64,000 nt of DNA from an uncultured Acidimicrobiales bacterium (GCA_937922785.1 CALAJQ010000015.1:55561-119560), one strand, 5' to 3'. Positions 25,808 to 34,716 are shown, counted from the stretch's first letter. Translations and numbers: made by a program. Notes: generated by a model not told the origin, from the sequence alone.

Positions 25808-27181
25808 CTACTCGGTAGATGTGCGAACGATTGCAGCTATAAGGTTGTCAATTGCCGCAGTGGAGGCGTTGGCCGCACCAGGCTTGCCGTTTGTACTGTT
25901 TGTGATGATGGAGAACACGACCAGATATCCATCTACCGTGGTCGCAAAACCCGACAATGCTCGCCCGCCGATGATGGTGCCAGTCTTGGCGGTCACGTTC
26001 CCGGCGGTTGCCGATCCGGTGAGACGCTGTCTCATGGTGCCTGACTGTCCGGCGACGGGCAGCGAGCTAACAAATGACTCGCCCCAGCTTGCACTTCGTG
26101 CGTGCTGAAGCAGCTGTCGCCAGTCTCGGCTGGATCGCAAATTGGCTCTGCTTAGCCCGGATCCATCGCCGCTCTCGCCGTTGACCAGAGGGCACCAGTT
26201 CGCAAGTACCTGGTCAACCTCGGCGATTCCAGCGGCGGTGGATCCGTCACCGATTTGGCGCAGCAACGACTCTGCGATTTCGTTGTCGCTTGACATCATC
26301 ATCAACCGCACAAGCTCGCCAACAGGTTGAGACATCACCGACGCTGCCACCGAGCCGCTGACTTCGTAGTGGTCGTGGTGTTCGACAACTCCAATTGAGA
26401 TGCCAACTTGTCTCAACTCCTCGGCGAGAAGCTCACCATTTTCTTGTGCTGGGTTGGCAACAAAGTCCGAATCAGTTCGCCAGCGGTTGTCGTCAACCAC
26501 AAATGCAGAAAGGGGCCCTGTATATGTGGGGAGCTGCCAGTCTTGGCGGCCAAGCGTGGTGGTGGCCGGTTCAAAATGTCCGGCGTCGATTACGAGTCGG
26601 TCGAAGCTTGTTTGATCGGAGGTGCGAAGCTCCGTTATTGCGGCCGCGGCAAGTTGGGAGAGTGAATGCACTCCTTTGGATGTCAAGCTAGGGTCGCCGC
26701 CGGCTCGAAGTATTAGAGAGTCTTGAGTCGCTTCCAAGGTTGTTAAAAACCGATAGTCCTGGTCTAGCAGCGTTAACGCACCGATGGCGGTGAACAGCTT
26801 CTGGTTCGAGGCCGGGAACAAAGCGAGATCGGGGTTGTGGGCAACGATCTCGCCGTAACCTTCGACCCAGATCGAGGCCGATAACGCGACGTTGTCGAAG
26901 CCGGGGTGCGAAAGTGCACTGGCGGCGGCTTCAGCCCACGGATTGGTCGTTGCAGATTCTTCTTCGGGGCATTGTGGCGCCGGAGCGGGCTCAACCTCAG
27001 AAGCAGTTGATTCTGACAACCGAGCCGTACTGGTGGTTGCTGCTGCGGCCGAAGCAATCGGCGGCTGTGGGATTGATAACTCTTCCGAGCGGACACAACT
27101 CGAGAACGCCAAGGCTCCGGCAATAATCCCGGCCAGAAGAGGCTTGTGCGCCAGGAGATGAAGCGACTTGACTTGTTGCAT
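25808..27181 (-). CDS. dacB: D-Ala-D-Ala carboxypeptidase/endopeptidase, PBP4 type, lipoprotein
   Basis: A 457-residue penicillin-binding protein of the S13 family that trims peptidoglycan peptides outside the membrane. The N-terminus is a lipoprotein signal (LAGIIAGALAFSSC, lipobox FSSC), then a Ser/Thr/Pro linker. Active-site motifs are FPASNQKLF (SxxK with the catalytic Ser), MMMSSDNEIAESLL (SxN) and VTAKTGTIIGGRAL (KTG). The inserted domain between the first two motifs (residues 150-300) is characteristic of PBP4/DacB. It lies downstream of the PrsW-type gene on the same strand, 61 bases apart. Confidence 0.92.
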   Translation of the reverse strand: MQQVKSLHLLAHKPLLAGIIAGALAFSSCVRSEELSIPQPPIASAAAATTSTARLSESTASEVEPAPAPQCPEEESATTNPWAEAAASALSHPGFDNVALSASIWVEGYGEIVAHNPDLALFPASNQKLFTAIGALTLLDQDYRFLTTLEATQDSLILRAGGDPSLTSKGVHSLSQLAAAAITELRTSDQTSFDRLVIDAGHFEPATTTLGRQDWQLPTYTGPLSAFVVDDNRWRTDSDFVANPAQENGELLAEELRQVGISIGVVEHHDHYEVSGSVAASVMSQPVGELVRLMMMSSDNEIAESLLRQIGDGSTAAGIAEVDQVLANWCPLVNGESGDGSGLSRANLRSSRDWRQLLQHARSASWGESFVSSLPVAGQSGTMRQRLTGSATAGNVTAKTGTIIGGRALSGFATTVDGYLVVFSIITNSTNGKPGAANASTAAIDNLIAAIVRTSTE

Positions 27182-27242
27182 CTACGAACATTGTTGCCGC
27201 GGTAAGAGGCGTGTGTGGGTCGGCCAACCCACATCAAGTCAT

Positions 27243-28346
27243 CTAGCTTCTAGCCTCGTAGAGCTGAGCTTCGAGGCGCTTCAGCGTGACCGGATCGCTT
27301 TCGCCTGGGTGATGATGGAACAAGGCAAGCCGAGCCAGTGCCCGGTGTAGTCGGTCAAACTTCTCCCGATCTGCTTTTGGGAGCTGCTTGCGAGCTCTCA
27401 GTGTGTTGCGCCAATCAGTAAAGATGGACAGCTCGGCCTGACTGATCTTGTATTGGTCAGCCAGAAATGGGAGAAGCTCGAAGAATCGTTTCGCTTGATG
27501 CTTTCGCACCTTGACCAGCGTTGTAATCGCGGCGATGAACAGAAGAACGAACAGTCCCGCCGCCACCACGATCACCATGTTCTCACCCGAACTGTCGGCC
27601 AAAGTAAGAGATCCATTCCAAGCAGCGTGGGTCGCCATGGCAAGGGCGACTCCCCAAAGGCTGTAGGGAAGGATCTTCTTTTTCCTTGACACAGCCAAGC
27701 CCATGGCCAAGCCGGCCCAGGCTGTGAAGAGCGGGTGAGCGAAGGGCGTCAATAGGGCCCGGACAATGAAGGTTCCCATTAGAAATCCTGACTCATCCGC
27801 CGTTGCGAAGTAGAGAAAGTCTTCAACTATGGCGAAGCCAAGAGCAACCCAGCCAGCGTAAATCACTCCGTCCATCACTCCATCCAGGGCGCGCCGCCGA
27901 ATTGCCCAGTAGATACCTACGGCCTTGCTTGCCTCTTCAATGATTGGGGCCGAGACGACGGCACCGACGGTCTCTCCATACATGGCACCAACGATCGAGT
28001 TGACGACGATCGACACAACAACCGCAACTGTTGTTCCCCAGAGAAACGCGTGAATTCGTTCTGACCAGGGTTCGGGCTCCACCCGGTCGAGCCAAATCAA
28101 AGCAGGTCCAACGAGGAATAGGGGAACGAGTCCCAGAAGGATCGAGATAGGGGAAGAGATAGCCAAGAATGTGACGATCATCGCCGCAAAAACACCTGCG
28201 ATCAGAACTGGCAATGACAGCCATGCGGGAAGTCGCGGTTTGTCAGCGTCTGTGTTGTCGGTGTGGTGAGTCCAGACCGTGCCGTTCCACCAACGGAATT
28301 TTGCCTGCGCGTATGGATCGGGATACCAACCGGAAGAAGCTTGCAC
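27243..28346 (-). CDS. PrsW-family intramembrane metalloprotease with DUF2510 head
   Basis: A 367-residue multi-pass protein. The first 30 residues are a DUF2510 segment (SGWYPDPYAQAKFRWWNGTVW). After two hydrophobic helices comes the PrsW signature: APIIEEASKAVGIYWAI (EExxK), FAIVEDFLYF (ExxxY) and TPFAHPLFTAWAGLAMG, then MATHAAWNGSL, whose Glu and His residues are the presumed zinc ligands and base. In Bacillus, PrsW cleaves the anti-sigma factor RsiW; actinobacterial homologues are mostly uncharacterised. The cytoplasmic C-terminal 110 residues are charged and helical. The start is GTG at 28346. No sigma or anti-sigma factor gene is adjacent. Confidence 0.9.
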   Translation of the reverse strand: MQASSGWYPDPYAQAKFRWWNGTVWTHHTDNTDADKPRLPAWLSLPVLIAGVFAAMIVTFLAISSPISILLGLVPLFLVGPALIWLDRVEPEPWSERIHAFLWGTTVAVVVSIVVNSIVGAMYGETVGAVVSAPIIEEASKAVGIYWAIRRRALDGVMDGVIYAGWVALGFAIVEDFLYFATADESGFLMGTFIVRALLTPFAHPLFTAWAGLAMGLAVSRKKKILPYSLWGVALAMATHAAWNGSLTLADSSGENMVIVVAAGLFVLLFIAAITTLVKVRKHQAKRFFELLPFLADQYKISQAELSIFTDWRNTLRARKQLPKADREKFDRLHRALARLALFHHHPGESDPVTLKRLEAQLYEARS

Positions 28347-28503
28347 GCTTTTAGTTTGGACTACTTAGTGGAGCTGGCGTGAGTTATAGTCCCTAACTTG
28401 TGAGCCAGGCCGCTCATCAACGATTTAGGGCCTAAAAGGCCGTACATTAATTTCGCACTGTTTGAGCGAAATTTCAGAACATAGTGATCGAAGGTTTCAG
28501 CGC

Positions 28504-30036
28504 ATGACAAGAATGGGTTTTGTACTCGAAAGTGACTCATGTATCGGCTGCCATGCGTGCACGGTTGCCTGCAAGAGTGAACACGATGTACCGCTCGGAG
28601 TGAACCGAACGTGGGTCAAGTACATCGAGACTGGGAACTTTCCAAACACAAGCCGAGGGTTCTCGGTCATGCGGTGCAATCAGTGTGATGACGCTCCATG
28701 TATGACGATATGTCCTACGAATGCGCTATTCCGTGCTGACAATGGGGTGGTCGATTTCCAGGACGATGACTGCATTGGTTGTAAGTCGTGCATGAACGCA
28801 TGCCCTTACGATGCGATCTACATCAACCCCGAGACCAATACTGCGCACAAGTGCAACTTCTGCAACCACCGTCTTGAGGTTGACCTCGAACCATCGTGCG
28901 TGGTCGTGTGCCCAACACAAGCAATTGTTGTTGGCGATTTGGACGATCCGAACTCCGCCGCATCAAAGATCATTGCCCGAGATCAGGTAGCTGTGCGAGC
29001 TCCTGAGAAGGGGACCAACCCGAAGGTCTACTACCGTGGCGCCGATCAGGCTTCGCTGGATCCGCTGCGAACGGCCATCAACTCCGACGGCATGATTTGG
29101 GCCGACACTACCCCGAGCCATAACACTTTGTCACCGGTCCAACAGGCACACTCAGATAAGTCCTTGGTAGCACGCACCGCGTACACAACAGCCGCCATGA
29201 TGACCTGGAAATCCAAGGTGTCGGGCTACTTAGTCACCAAAGCGATCGCTGGCGGGCTCATCATGATCTCTGCACTTTTGGTATTGCTTGGTCATGCTGA
29301 CAACCAACTGGAGATCGGCATCATGCCGCCCCTCGTGGCTGGCATATTCACCGCCATCACCGGAGCGCTACTGGTCGCAGACCTTAAGCAGCCCAAGCGG
29401 TTCCTTTACATTTTGACCAAGTCCAATACAGAGTCTTGGTTGGTTCGAGGGGCCTGGATTTTGGGTGCTTTCGCCGCCGCATGTGCGATCTGGTTCCTGG
29501 GGGGCATCACCGACAACACGGCGATTGTTAAGGCCATCGCAGTTCCAGCGGCTGTCTTGGGCGCCGCAACCGCGGGTTATACCGCCTTCCTATTCGGACA
29601 GTGTGCTGGTCGAGATCTCTGGCAGACACCGCTACTTTTGCCAACCTTGTTGGCCCAGGCCGTTGTGGCTGGCGGAGCCGCCTATGGCATCGGTGACCTC
29701 TTCATGGATCTGCCCGGCCAGCGAGTTGCTCGCTGGTTCTTCTTCCTTGGCTTAGCTGCCCTTGCCTTATTGATATTCGCCGAGCTAACTGCAAAGGGCA
29801 GCCGCAACTTGGAGATGGCGATGACTGAAATGACAAAGGGTGCATACGCCAGCCGATTCTGGCTAGGTGGAGTGCTTCTGGGTCTTTTGATTCCAGGGGT
29901 CATGATGGGTGCCGCTGGACTGTTCGAGATCGCCACGCCCGCCTTGCCTGCTATCGCTGGGCTATGTGCCCTTGTTGGAATGTTTGCTTACGAAGACGCA
30001 TACGTGCGGGCTGGCCAGTCCGTGCCACTGTCCTGA
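28504..30036 (+). CDS. Fused Fe-S and NrfD-like membrane subunit of molybdopterin oxidoreductase
   Basis: A 510-residue fusion. The first 200 residues are a DmsB/NrfC-like ferredoxin with Cys sets for four [4Fe-4S] clusters: CIGCHACTVAC, CNQCDDAPCMTIC, CIGCKSCMNAC and CNFC...CVVVC. From about residue 235 there are about eight membrane helices including KQPKRFLYILTKSNTESWLVRGAW, a hallmark of NrfD-type quinone-interacting anchors. No Tat or Sec signal precedes the clusters, so they should face the cytoplasm. ATG at 28504 is chosen (AAGG 9 bases upstream); an earlier TTG in frame is less likely. It is the electron-transfer and quinone partner of the catalytic subunit 25 bases downstream. Confidence 0.88.
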   Translation: MTRMGFVLESDSCIGCHACTVACKSEHDVPLGVNRTWVKYIETGNFPNTSRGFSVMRCNQCDDAPCMTICPTNALFRADNGVVDFQDDDCIGCKSCMNACPYDAIYINPETNTAHKCNFCNHRLEVDLEPSCVVVCPTQAIVVGDLDDPNSAASKIIARDQVAVRAPEKGTNPKVYYRGADQASLDPLRTAINSDGMIWADTTPSHNTLSPVQQAHSDKSLVARTAYTTAAMMTWKSKVSGYLVTKAIAGGLIMISALLVLLGHADNQLEIGIMPPLVAGIFTAITGALLVADLKQPKRFLYILTKSNTESWLVRGAWILGAFAAACAIWFLGGITDNTAIVKAIAVPAAVLGAATAGYTAFLFGQCAGRDLWQTPLLLPTLLAQAVVAGGAAYGIGDLFMDLPGQRVARWFFFLGLAALALLIFAELTAKGSRNLEMAMTEMTKGAYASRFWLGGVLLGLLIPGVMMGAAGLFEIATPALPAIAGLCALVGMFAYEDAYVRAGQSVPLS

Positions 30037-30061
30037 ATTTTGTTTGTAGCTGAGGAACCAA

Positions 30062-32887
30062 ATGACTGAACTCACTAACTACCCACCGTTTGAAAAGTGG
30101 AAAGACTGGTCAGAGCTTGACGCCAAGGCGTGGCCAACCAAGGTTGAACGCAAGTTCACACTGATACCAACTAGCTGCTTTAACTGCGAAGCCGGATGCG
30201 GTCTGGTTGCTTACTTCGACCAGGAGACAGGCGAGATTGCAAAGATCGAGGGCAACCCGGAACATCCCGCCAGCCGTGGCCGCAACTGTGCGAAGGGTCC
30301 TGCGACCCTGAATCAGGTCTATGACCCAGAACGAGTGATGTTCCCGATGAAACGGGTGGGCAAGCGCGGCTCGGGGGAGTGGGAGCGAATCAGCTGGGAC
30401 CAAGCCTTGGATGAGATTGGCGACCGCATTCGTAAGGCCCTGGTTGAGAATCGTCACAACGAGGTCATGTACCACGTTGGTCGTCCGGGCGAAGAGGGCT
30501 ACACCAACCGGGTTCTTCAGGCGTGGGGCGTTGACGGCCACAACAGCCACACCAACATTTGTTCATCTAACGCTCGCATTGGCTACCAGAGTTGGATGGG
30601 TCACGATCGACCATCGGCTGACTACGCCAATGCCAAGGTCATCTTTTTGATCTCTTCGCATCTGGAGTCGGGCCACTACTTCAACCCACACGCTCAGCGC
30701 ATCATGGAAGCCAAAGAGAAGGGTGCGACCGTAATTGTTGCTGACCCGCGGCTTTCAAACACCGGAGCCAAGGCCGATCATTGGCTTCCCACATGGCCCG
30801 GCACAGAGCCTTTCCTTTTGCTGGCTATTGCCCGGCTGCTCATCGAGAACGAAACCTGGCAACCGGAGTTCATGAGGCGCTGGACCAACTGGGAAACCTT
30901 CTTGGAGAACGACTTTCCCGATCGCCCCGTTGATTTCTCCGAAGTGCGTCAGGCCTTGCTTGATCACTACGAGGAGTACACCCCAGAAGAGGCAGAGCGG
31001 ATCTCGGGGATCGATGCCAGTCAAATTCGTGAAATCGCAGATGTCATTGGCGAACACCCAACAAAGTTCGCTTCTCACAACTGGCGGGCGGCTGGCGCCG
31101 GTCACCTCGGTGGCTGGCAAGTAGCTCGTTGCTTGTTCTTCCTTAACGTGCTTACCGGTTCGGTCGGAACAGTTGGTGGAACTTCTGGAAACGGTTGGAA
31201 CAAGTTCAAGCCAGCGAACCCGCTAGGTGCTCCTCCGATGGAGCAGTGGCAAGAACTCAGCTGGCCCATTGAGTTCCCACTGAGCTACCACGAGATGTCC
31301 ATCCTCCTGCCTCACTTCTTGAAGGAGAAGCGCGGCAAGTTGGACACATACTTCAGCCGGGTCTACAACCCCATCTGGACCAACCCCGATGGCTTCACAT
31401 GGATGGAAGCGTTAACTGATGAGTCCATGGTTGAATGCCACGTCGCCCTCACTCCAACTTGGAGCGAAACGGCATGGTTCGCCGACTATGTGTTGCCAAT
31501 GGGTGTCGGCGCTGAACGTCACGACGTTGTGTCTTATGAGACCCATTCGGCCAAGTGGATTGCCTTCCGCCAAAGCGTATTCCGTCGCTATGCCGAGGTG
31601 CGAGGTGTGGAAGTCGACGGCGACAGCCGGACTCACCAGTTCAACCCCGGTGAAGTCTGGGAAGAGAACGAGTTTTGGATCGACCTTTCGTGGCGAATTG
31701 ATCCCGACGGGTCTCTAGGCGTCCGAAAGTGGTTCGAGTCTGAAGACAAGCCCGGCACGCCGATCGGCATCGACGAGTACTACAACATGATGTTCAAAGA
31801 TGTCCCCGGTCTGGCTGATGCCGCGGCCGAGGCTGGGCAGTCACCGCTTGAGTACATGCGAGACCGCGCCGCATACGAACTTCCTGGCAACCAGTACACG
31901 CCGTATGAGCGCATAGTGTCTGAAGACAACATCGCCGACTGCACCAAGGATGACAGCGGCGTGTTCCGTAAGCCGAACACGCCCGGTTCATTCGACCCCG
32001 CAACCGGTGATCTTGCCGATCTGAAGCTGGCCGGTTTGGGCGACGGTTCCCCGGCCGTCGAGGTAGACGGTGAGGTCAAAGAAGGTTTCCCGACTCCTTC
32101 AAAGAAGCTTGAGTTGTTCTCCAACACCTTGGCTGACTGGGGCTGGCGTGAGTACGCAACACCAAAATGGATTCCGTCTCAGGTGCACTGGGAAGACCTT
32201 GACATGGCGGGCAACGAACGCATCTTGTTGCCGACGTTCCGGATTCCAACCCTGATTCACACCCGCTCGGCGAACGCTAAGTGGCTTAACGAGATCTCTC
32301 ACCGACACCCGCTTTGGGTGCATCCTGAGGACGCGGAGAAGCTGAACATCGACGAAAACGGCCTTGTGAGGATCACCACCAGAATCGGTCACTTTGTGAT
32401 CCAGGCTTGGCGTACCGAAGGCATCCGTCCTGGTGTTGTGGCCGCTTCACACCATATGGGTCGGTGGCGCCTTGATGAAGACAAGGCTCGTTCGTTCGGA
32501 GCCGGCATTGCCAAGATCTCAAATGATGGATCGAAGTGGAATCTCGCCCGGACTGCGGGCATGGAGTCTTATGAGTCTTCCGACTCTGACACCGGGCGTA
32601 TCTGGTGGAATGACACGGGTGTGCATCAGAACTTGACGTTCTGTGTTCAGCCCGACCCAATTTCTGGCATGCAGTGTTGGCACCAGAAGGTCACAGTGAC
32701 TCCCGCTGAACCCGGTGACGTCTACGGCGATGTTCAGGTAGATACCGAGTCCGCGCGTGAGGCTTACTTGGATTGGATGGACAAGACTCGTCCGGGCCCG
32801 GGCCCAGACAACCTTCGTCGCCCCTATTGGTATGCCCGTCCACTTAAGCCAACAGCAGCTGCCTACCAGTACCCGGGTGGGACCTAG
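30062..32887 (+). CDS. Molybdopterin (DMSO-reductase superfamily) catalytic subunit
   Basis: A 941-residue catalytic subunit holding bis-MGD and one [4Fe-4S] cluster. The cluster site is SCFNCEAGC plus a Cys about 30 residues on (GRNCAKGP). Cofactor-binding segments include ADPRLSNTGAKADHWLPTWPGTEPFLLLAIA and, later, HPEDAEKLNIDENGLVRI and the C-terminal dinucleotide-binding domain. Cys in HTNICSSNARIG is a good candidate molybdenum ligand, as in sulfur-compound enzymes of the PsrA/PhsA/SoeA branch. There is no Tat signal, so it acts on the cytoplasmic side, as SoeA sulfite dehydrogenase does. The substrate cannot be assigned; sulfite oxidation or another sulfur reaction is a guess. Confidence 0.85.
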   Translation: MTELTNYPPFEKWKDWSELDAKAWPTKVERKFTLIPTSCFNCEAGCGLVAYFDQETGEIAKIEGNPEHPASRGRNCAKGPATLNQVYDPERVMFPMKRVGKRGSGEWERISWDQALDEIGDRIRKALVENRHNEVMYHVGRPGEEGYTNRVLQAWGVDGHNSHTNICSSNARIGYQSWMGHDRPSADYANAKVIFLISSHLESGHYFNPHAQRIMEAKEKGATVIVADPRLSNTGAKADHWLPTWPGTEPFLLLAIARLLIENETWQPEFMRRWTNWETFLENDFPDRPVDFSEVRQALLDHYEEYTPEEAERISGIDASQIREIADVIGEHPTKFASHNWRAAGAGHLGGWQVARCLFFLNVLTGSVGTVGGTSGNGWNKFKPANPLGAPPMEQWQELSWPIEFPLSYHEMSILLPHFLKEKRGKLDTYFSRVYNPIWTNPDGFTWMEALTDESMVECHVALTPTWSETAWFADYVLPMGVGAERHDVVSYETHSAKWIAFRQSVFRRYAEVRGVEVDGDSRTHQFNPGEVWEENEFWIDLSWRIDPDGSLGVRKWFESEDKPGTPIGIDEYYNMMFKDVPGLADAAAEAGQSPLEYMRDRAAYELPGNQYTPYERIVSEDNIADCTKDDSGVFRKPNTPGSFDPATGDLADLKLAGLGDGSPAVEVDGEVKEGFPTPSKKLELFSNTLADWGWREYATPKWIPSQVHWEDLDMAGNERILLPTFRIPTLIHTRSANAKWLNEISHRHPLWVHPEDAEKLNIDENGLVRITTRIGHFVIQAWRTEGIRPGVVAASHHMGRWRLDEDKARSFGAGIAKISNDGSKWNLARTAGMESYESSDSDTGRIWWNDTGVHQNLTFCVQPDPISGMQCWHQKVTVTPAEPGDVYGDVQVDTESAREAYLDWMDKTRPGPGPDNLRRPYWYARPLKPTAAAYQYPGGT

Positions 32888-32936
32888 CTAGGGCCACTCG
32901 CGGAATTCCGGCAGGCGGTGGCTGGTTTCTATTGTC

Positions 32937-33479
32937 ATGACTATCACTATGTACGGAGCCCAGTGGTGTGGCGATTGCCGTCGCGCTAAGCAGTACTTCG
33001 ACGACAACGACATTGAGTTCACCTACGTGAACTTGGAAGAGACCCCCGAGGCGGCTGACATTGTGTTGGAACGCAACGGTGGCCTGAAGCGAGTCCCTGT
33101 GATTGTCTTCGGCGACGATTCTCACCTAACTGAACCTTCCAACGAGGCACTGGCTGCGAAACTGGCCGAACTTGAGACCGGGACTTGTGCCGTCGAGAAC
33201 TTCAAGGTGACAAAAGACGAGGCGAACGGCGTGTTTTCTCTAACTCGTGATGGGGAGATAGTTAGCCAGGCGAGCTTCACCAACCGCGGTAACAACTCGA
33301 TTGTGATTCCTCATGTGGGCACAAACCCACAGCACAGGGGTCAAGGTTATGCCGGCCGGCTTATGGCAGGTCTCCTAGACATTGTCCGCGAGGATGGCCA
33401 GACGATTGTTCCACTGTGTCCTTATGCAGCACAGTTCATTCGTGACAATGACACCTATCACGATCTTCTAGCGAGCTAA
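32937..33479 (+). CDS. Glutaredoxin-GNAT acetyltransferase fusion
   Basis: A 180-residue protein of two short domains. Residues 1-80 are a glutaredoxin/mycoredoxin fold: ITMYGAQWCGDCRRAKQYF with a CGDC active site (residues 11-14), then KRVPVIVF with the cis-Pro and HLTEPSNEALAAKL. Residues 90-180 resemble the small GCN5-related acetyltransferase family (PF14542 type): FSLTRDGEIVSQASF, IVIPHVGTNPQHRGQGYAGRLMAGLLD with the acetyl-CoA loop RGQGYA, and IVPLCPYAAQFI. Both parts are complete. It starts 49 bases after the molybdopterin gene on the same strand and may be cotranscribed, so a role in thiol or mycothiol chemistry linked to that enzyme is conceivable but unproved. Confidence 0.85.
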   Translation: MTITMYGAQWCGDCRRAKQYFDDNDIEFTYVNLEETPEAADIVLERNGGLKRVPVIVFGDDSHLTEPSNEALAAKLAELETGTCAVENFKVTKDEANGVFSLTRDGEIVSQASFTNRGNNSIVIPHVGTNPQHRGQGYAGRLMAGLLDIVREDGQTIVPLCPYAAQFIRDNDTYHDLLAS

Positions 33480-34024
33480 GAACTTGAGGCGCCCGGGTCG
33501 CCCTTGAACGGTCCCACTATCTCGTCGGTGATCCAACCGCCATAGAAGGCAAGGGCCTGGGGTCTGACCACTTCGCCATCTACCTTGCACTGAACTTTGC
33601 TCGGATAAAACGACACATAGTTTGCCCAGTCGGTGAATTCTTCATACGGGTTTGGGTAGCGCCAGCCTATGGCCTCGCCACCTGGCGATTCCCCGAGGTA
33701 CTCAGCTTCACCCTTCCACTCACAGTGTGACCGGCCCTCAACTACACACAAGGTGTCGGGGATGATCGAGTCTGGTGGCAGATAGAACGACGGGGGGAGC
33801 GAGGTCTCCATAATGCGAACCGATGAAGTTGTTGAGGCGATAGGACCTGTAGCTCCGATCACTTCAACAAGACGCGGATCAGCCGCTAGTGCTGGAGGTC
33901 GTGGGTAGTCCCACACCGACTCTTGGCCTGGCTTTGGTTTAATTGCAAAGTCAGGTCTGATTGCACCGGTGTGTGTCCATTGTGAGCGCGCTGCTTGCAG
34001 CCAGCCGGGTGTCTTCTTGGGCAT
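33476..34024 (-). CDS. DUF427-domain protein
   Basis: A 182-residue protein matching DUF427 through most of its length: SVWDYPRPPALAADPRLVEV, SSVRIMETSLPPSFYLPPDSI, SHCEWKGEAEYLGE and EFTDWANYVSFYPSKVQC with AFYGGWIT. The fold is a small beta barrel of unknown function, common and often single-gene in actinobacteria. The extra N-terminal 25 residues carry basic and Trp residues. It is convergent with the glutaredoxin fusion (4-bp overlap) and divergent from the MarR gene, 46 bases away. Confidence 0.85.
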   Translation of the reverse strand: MPKKTPGWLQAARSQWTHTGAIRPDFAIKPKPGQESVWDYPRPPALAADPRLVEVIGATGPIASTTSSVRIMETSLPPSFYLPPDSIIPDTLCVVEGRSHCEWKGEAEYLGESPGGEAIGWRYPNPYEEFTDWANYVSFYPSKVQCKVDGEVVRPQALAFYGGWITDEIVGPFKGDPGASSS

Positions 34025-34070
34025 GGCTTCACGCTAGTTAATGGAACCGCTTTCGGTGAGATTCTAGACA

Positions 34071-34538
34071 ATGCGGTATATTCCAATGGTGCCTGAACCT
34101 GAATGGCTAAGCAGTGAGGAGATGCGGTTGTGGAGGTCCTTTGTTGACGCATCGGTTTCAGTTATCCACAACGTTGAAACTGATCTGAAGGAAGAGTCAG
34201 GCTTGTCTGTGGATGACTACGAAGTTCTTGTTTTCCTGTCTGAGGCGCCAGAACAACGTCTGCCGGTGGCTGATCTCTCGGAGCGGCTTGGAAGTTCACG
34301 AACTCGATTGGCGCTACGGATCGATCGAATGGCAAAACGTGGTCTGGTAGCGATTCAAACTACCGGCACCAACGATGGCGCGGCCGCTGCGGTCATAACC
34401 AAAATGGGCCACAAAACGCTGGTCAAAGCGGCGCCCTATCACGTGCTGTCGGTTCGAGAACACTTCATTAAACACGTAAAACCCGAAGAAGTAACCCCAA
34501 CAGCCAACGCCCTAGAACGCCTAAAAAGAGCAGAGTAA
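34071..34538 (+). CDS. MarR-family transcriptional regulator
   Basis: A 155-residue winged-helix regulator. The helical N-terminus (LWRSFVDASVSVIHNVETDL) is the dimer part; SVDDYEVLVFLSEAPEQRLPVADLSERLGSSRTRLALRIDRMAKRGLVA is the DNA-binding domain with the recognition helix at SSRTRLALRIDRM; a wing follows at TNDGAAAAVITKMG. The ligand is unknown. By position it could control the divergent DUF427 gene. ATG at 34071 is used; the ATG at 34086 (MVPEPEWLS) is also possible. Confidence 0.9.
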   Translation: MRYIPMVPEPEWLSSEEMRLWRSFVDASVSVIHNVETDLKEESGLSVDDYEVLVFLSEAPEQRLPVADLSERLGSSRTRLALRIDRMAKRGLVAIQTTGTNDGAAAAVITKMGHKTLVKAAPYHVLSVREHFIKHVKPEEVTPTANALERLKRAE

Positions 34539-34587
34539 AACCAAAAGGCCGAGCTCGGGTGCGAACGAAGATCGATACTTCTCGGAT

Positions 34588-34609
34588 GTTTTGGCCGCTA
34601 GGCCAAAAC
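34588..34609. terminator. Perfect hairpin downstream of the MarR gene
   Basis: GTTTTGGCC-GCTA-GGCCAAAAC has nine perfect pairs and A/T-rich outer ends, so it can form on either strand. It lies about 50 bases after the MarR stop and beyond the tRNA-Val terminator, consistent with a bidirectional terminator. No long T run follows on the plus side. Confidence 0.5.
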
Positions 34610-34614
34610 TCCAA

Positions 34615-34640
34615 GAAACAATCCACGAAGTGGTTGTTTC
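34615..34640 (-). terminator. Terminator of the tRNA-Cys/tRNA-Val unit
   Basis: On the minus strand, GAAACAACCAC-TTC-GTGG-A-TTGTTTC forms an eleven-pair stem with one bulge, beginning 3 bases after the tRNA-Val 3' end and followed by TTGGAGTTTT. Position and shape fit termination of tRNA transcription. Confidence 0.6.
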
Positions 34641-34642
34641 AG

Positions 34643-34716
34643 TGGGCCGTACTGGACTCGAACCAGTGACCCCTACCGTGTCGAGGTAGTGCTCTAGCCA
34701 ACTGAGCTAACGGCCC
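34643..34716 (-). tRNA. tRNA-Val (GAC), with C at position 33
   Basis: Reading the minus strand: acceptor GGGCCGT/ACGGCCC (seven perfect pairs), D arm GCTC...GAGC, anticodon stem CTACC/GGTAG, loop TCGACAC, and T arm ACTGG TTCGAGT CCAGT. The anticodon GAC (34682-34680) specifies Val. The base just before it, normally the near-universal U33, is C (plus-strand G at 34683). All stems are intact and CCA is not encoded. It lies 65 bases after tRNA-Cys on the same strand. Confidence 0.9.

Noticed and set aside
34643..34716. Reading the tRNA as Ser with anticodon CGA
   Set aside because: It would shift the anticodon loop out of a seven-base frame, and the long variable arm of serine tRNAs is absent.
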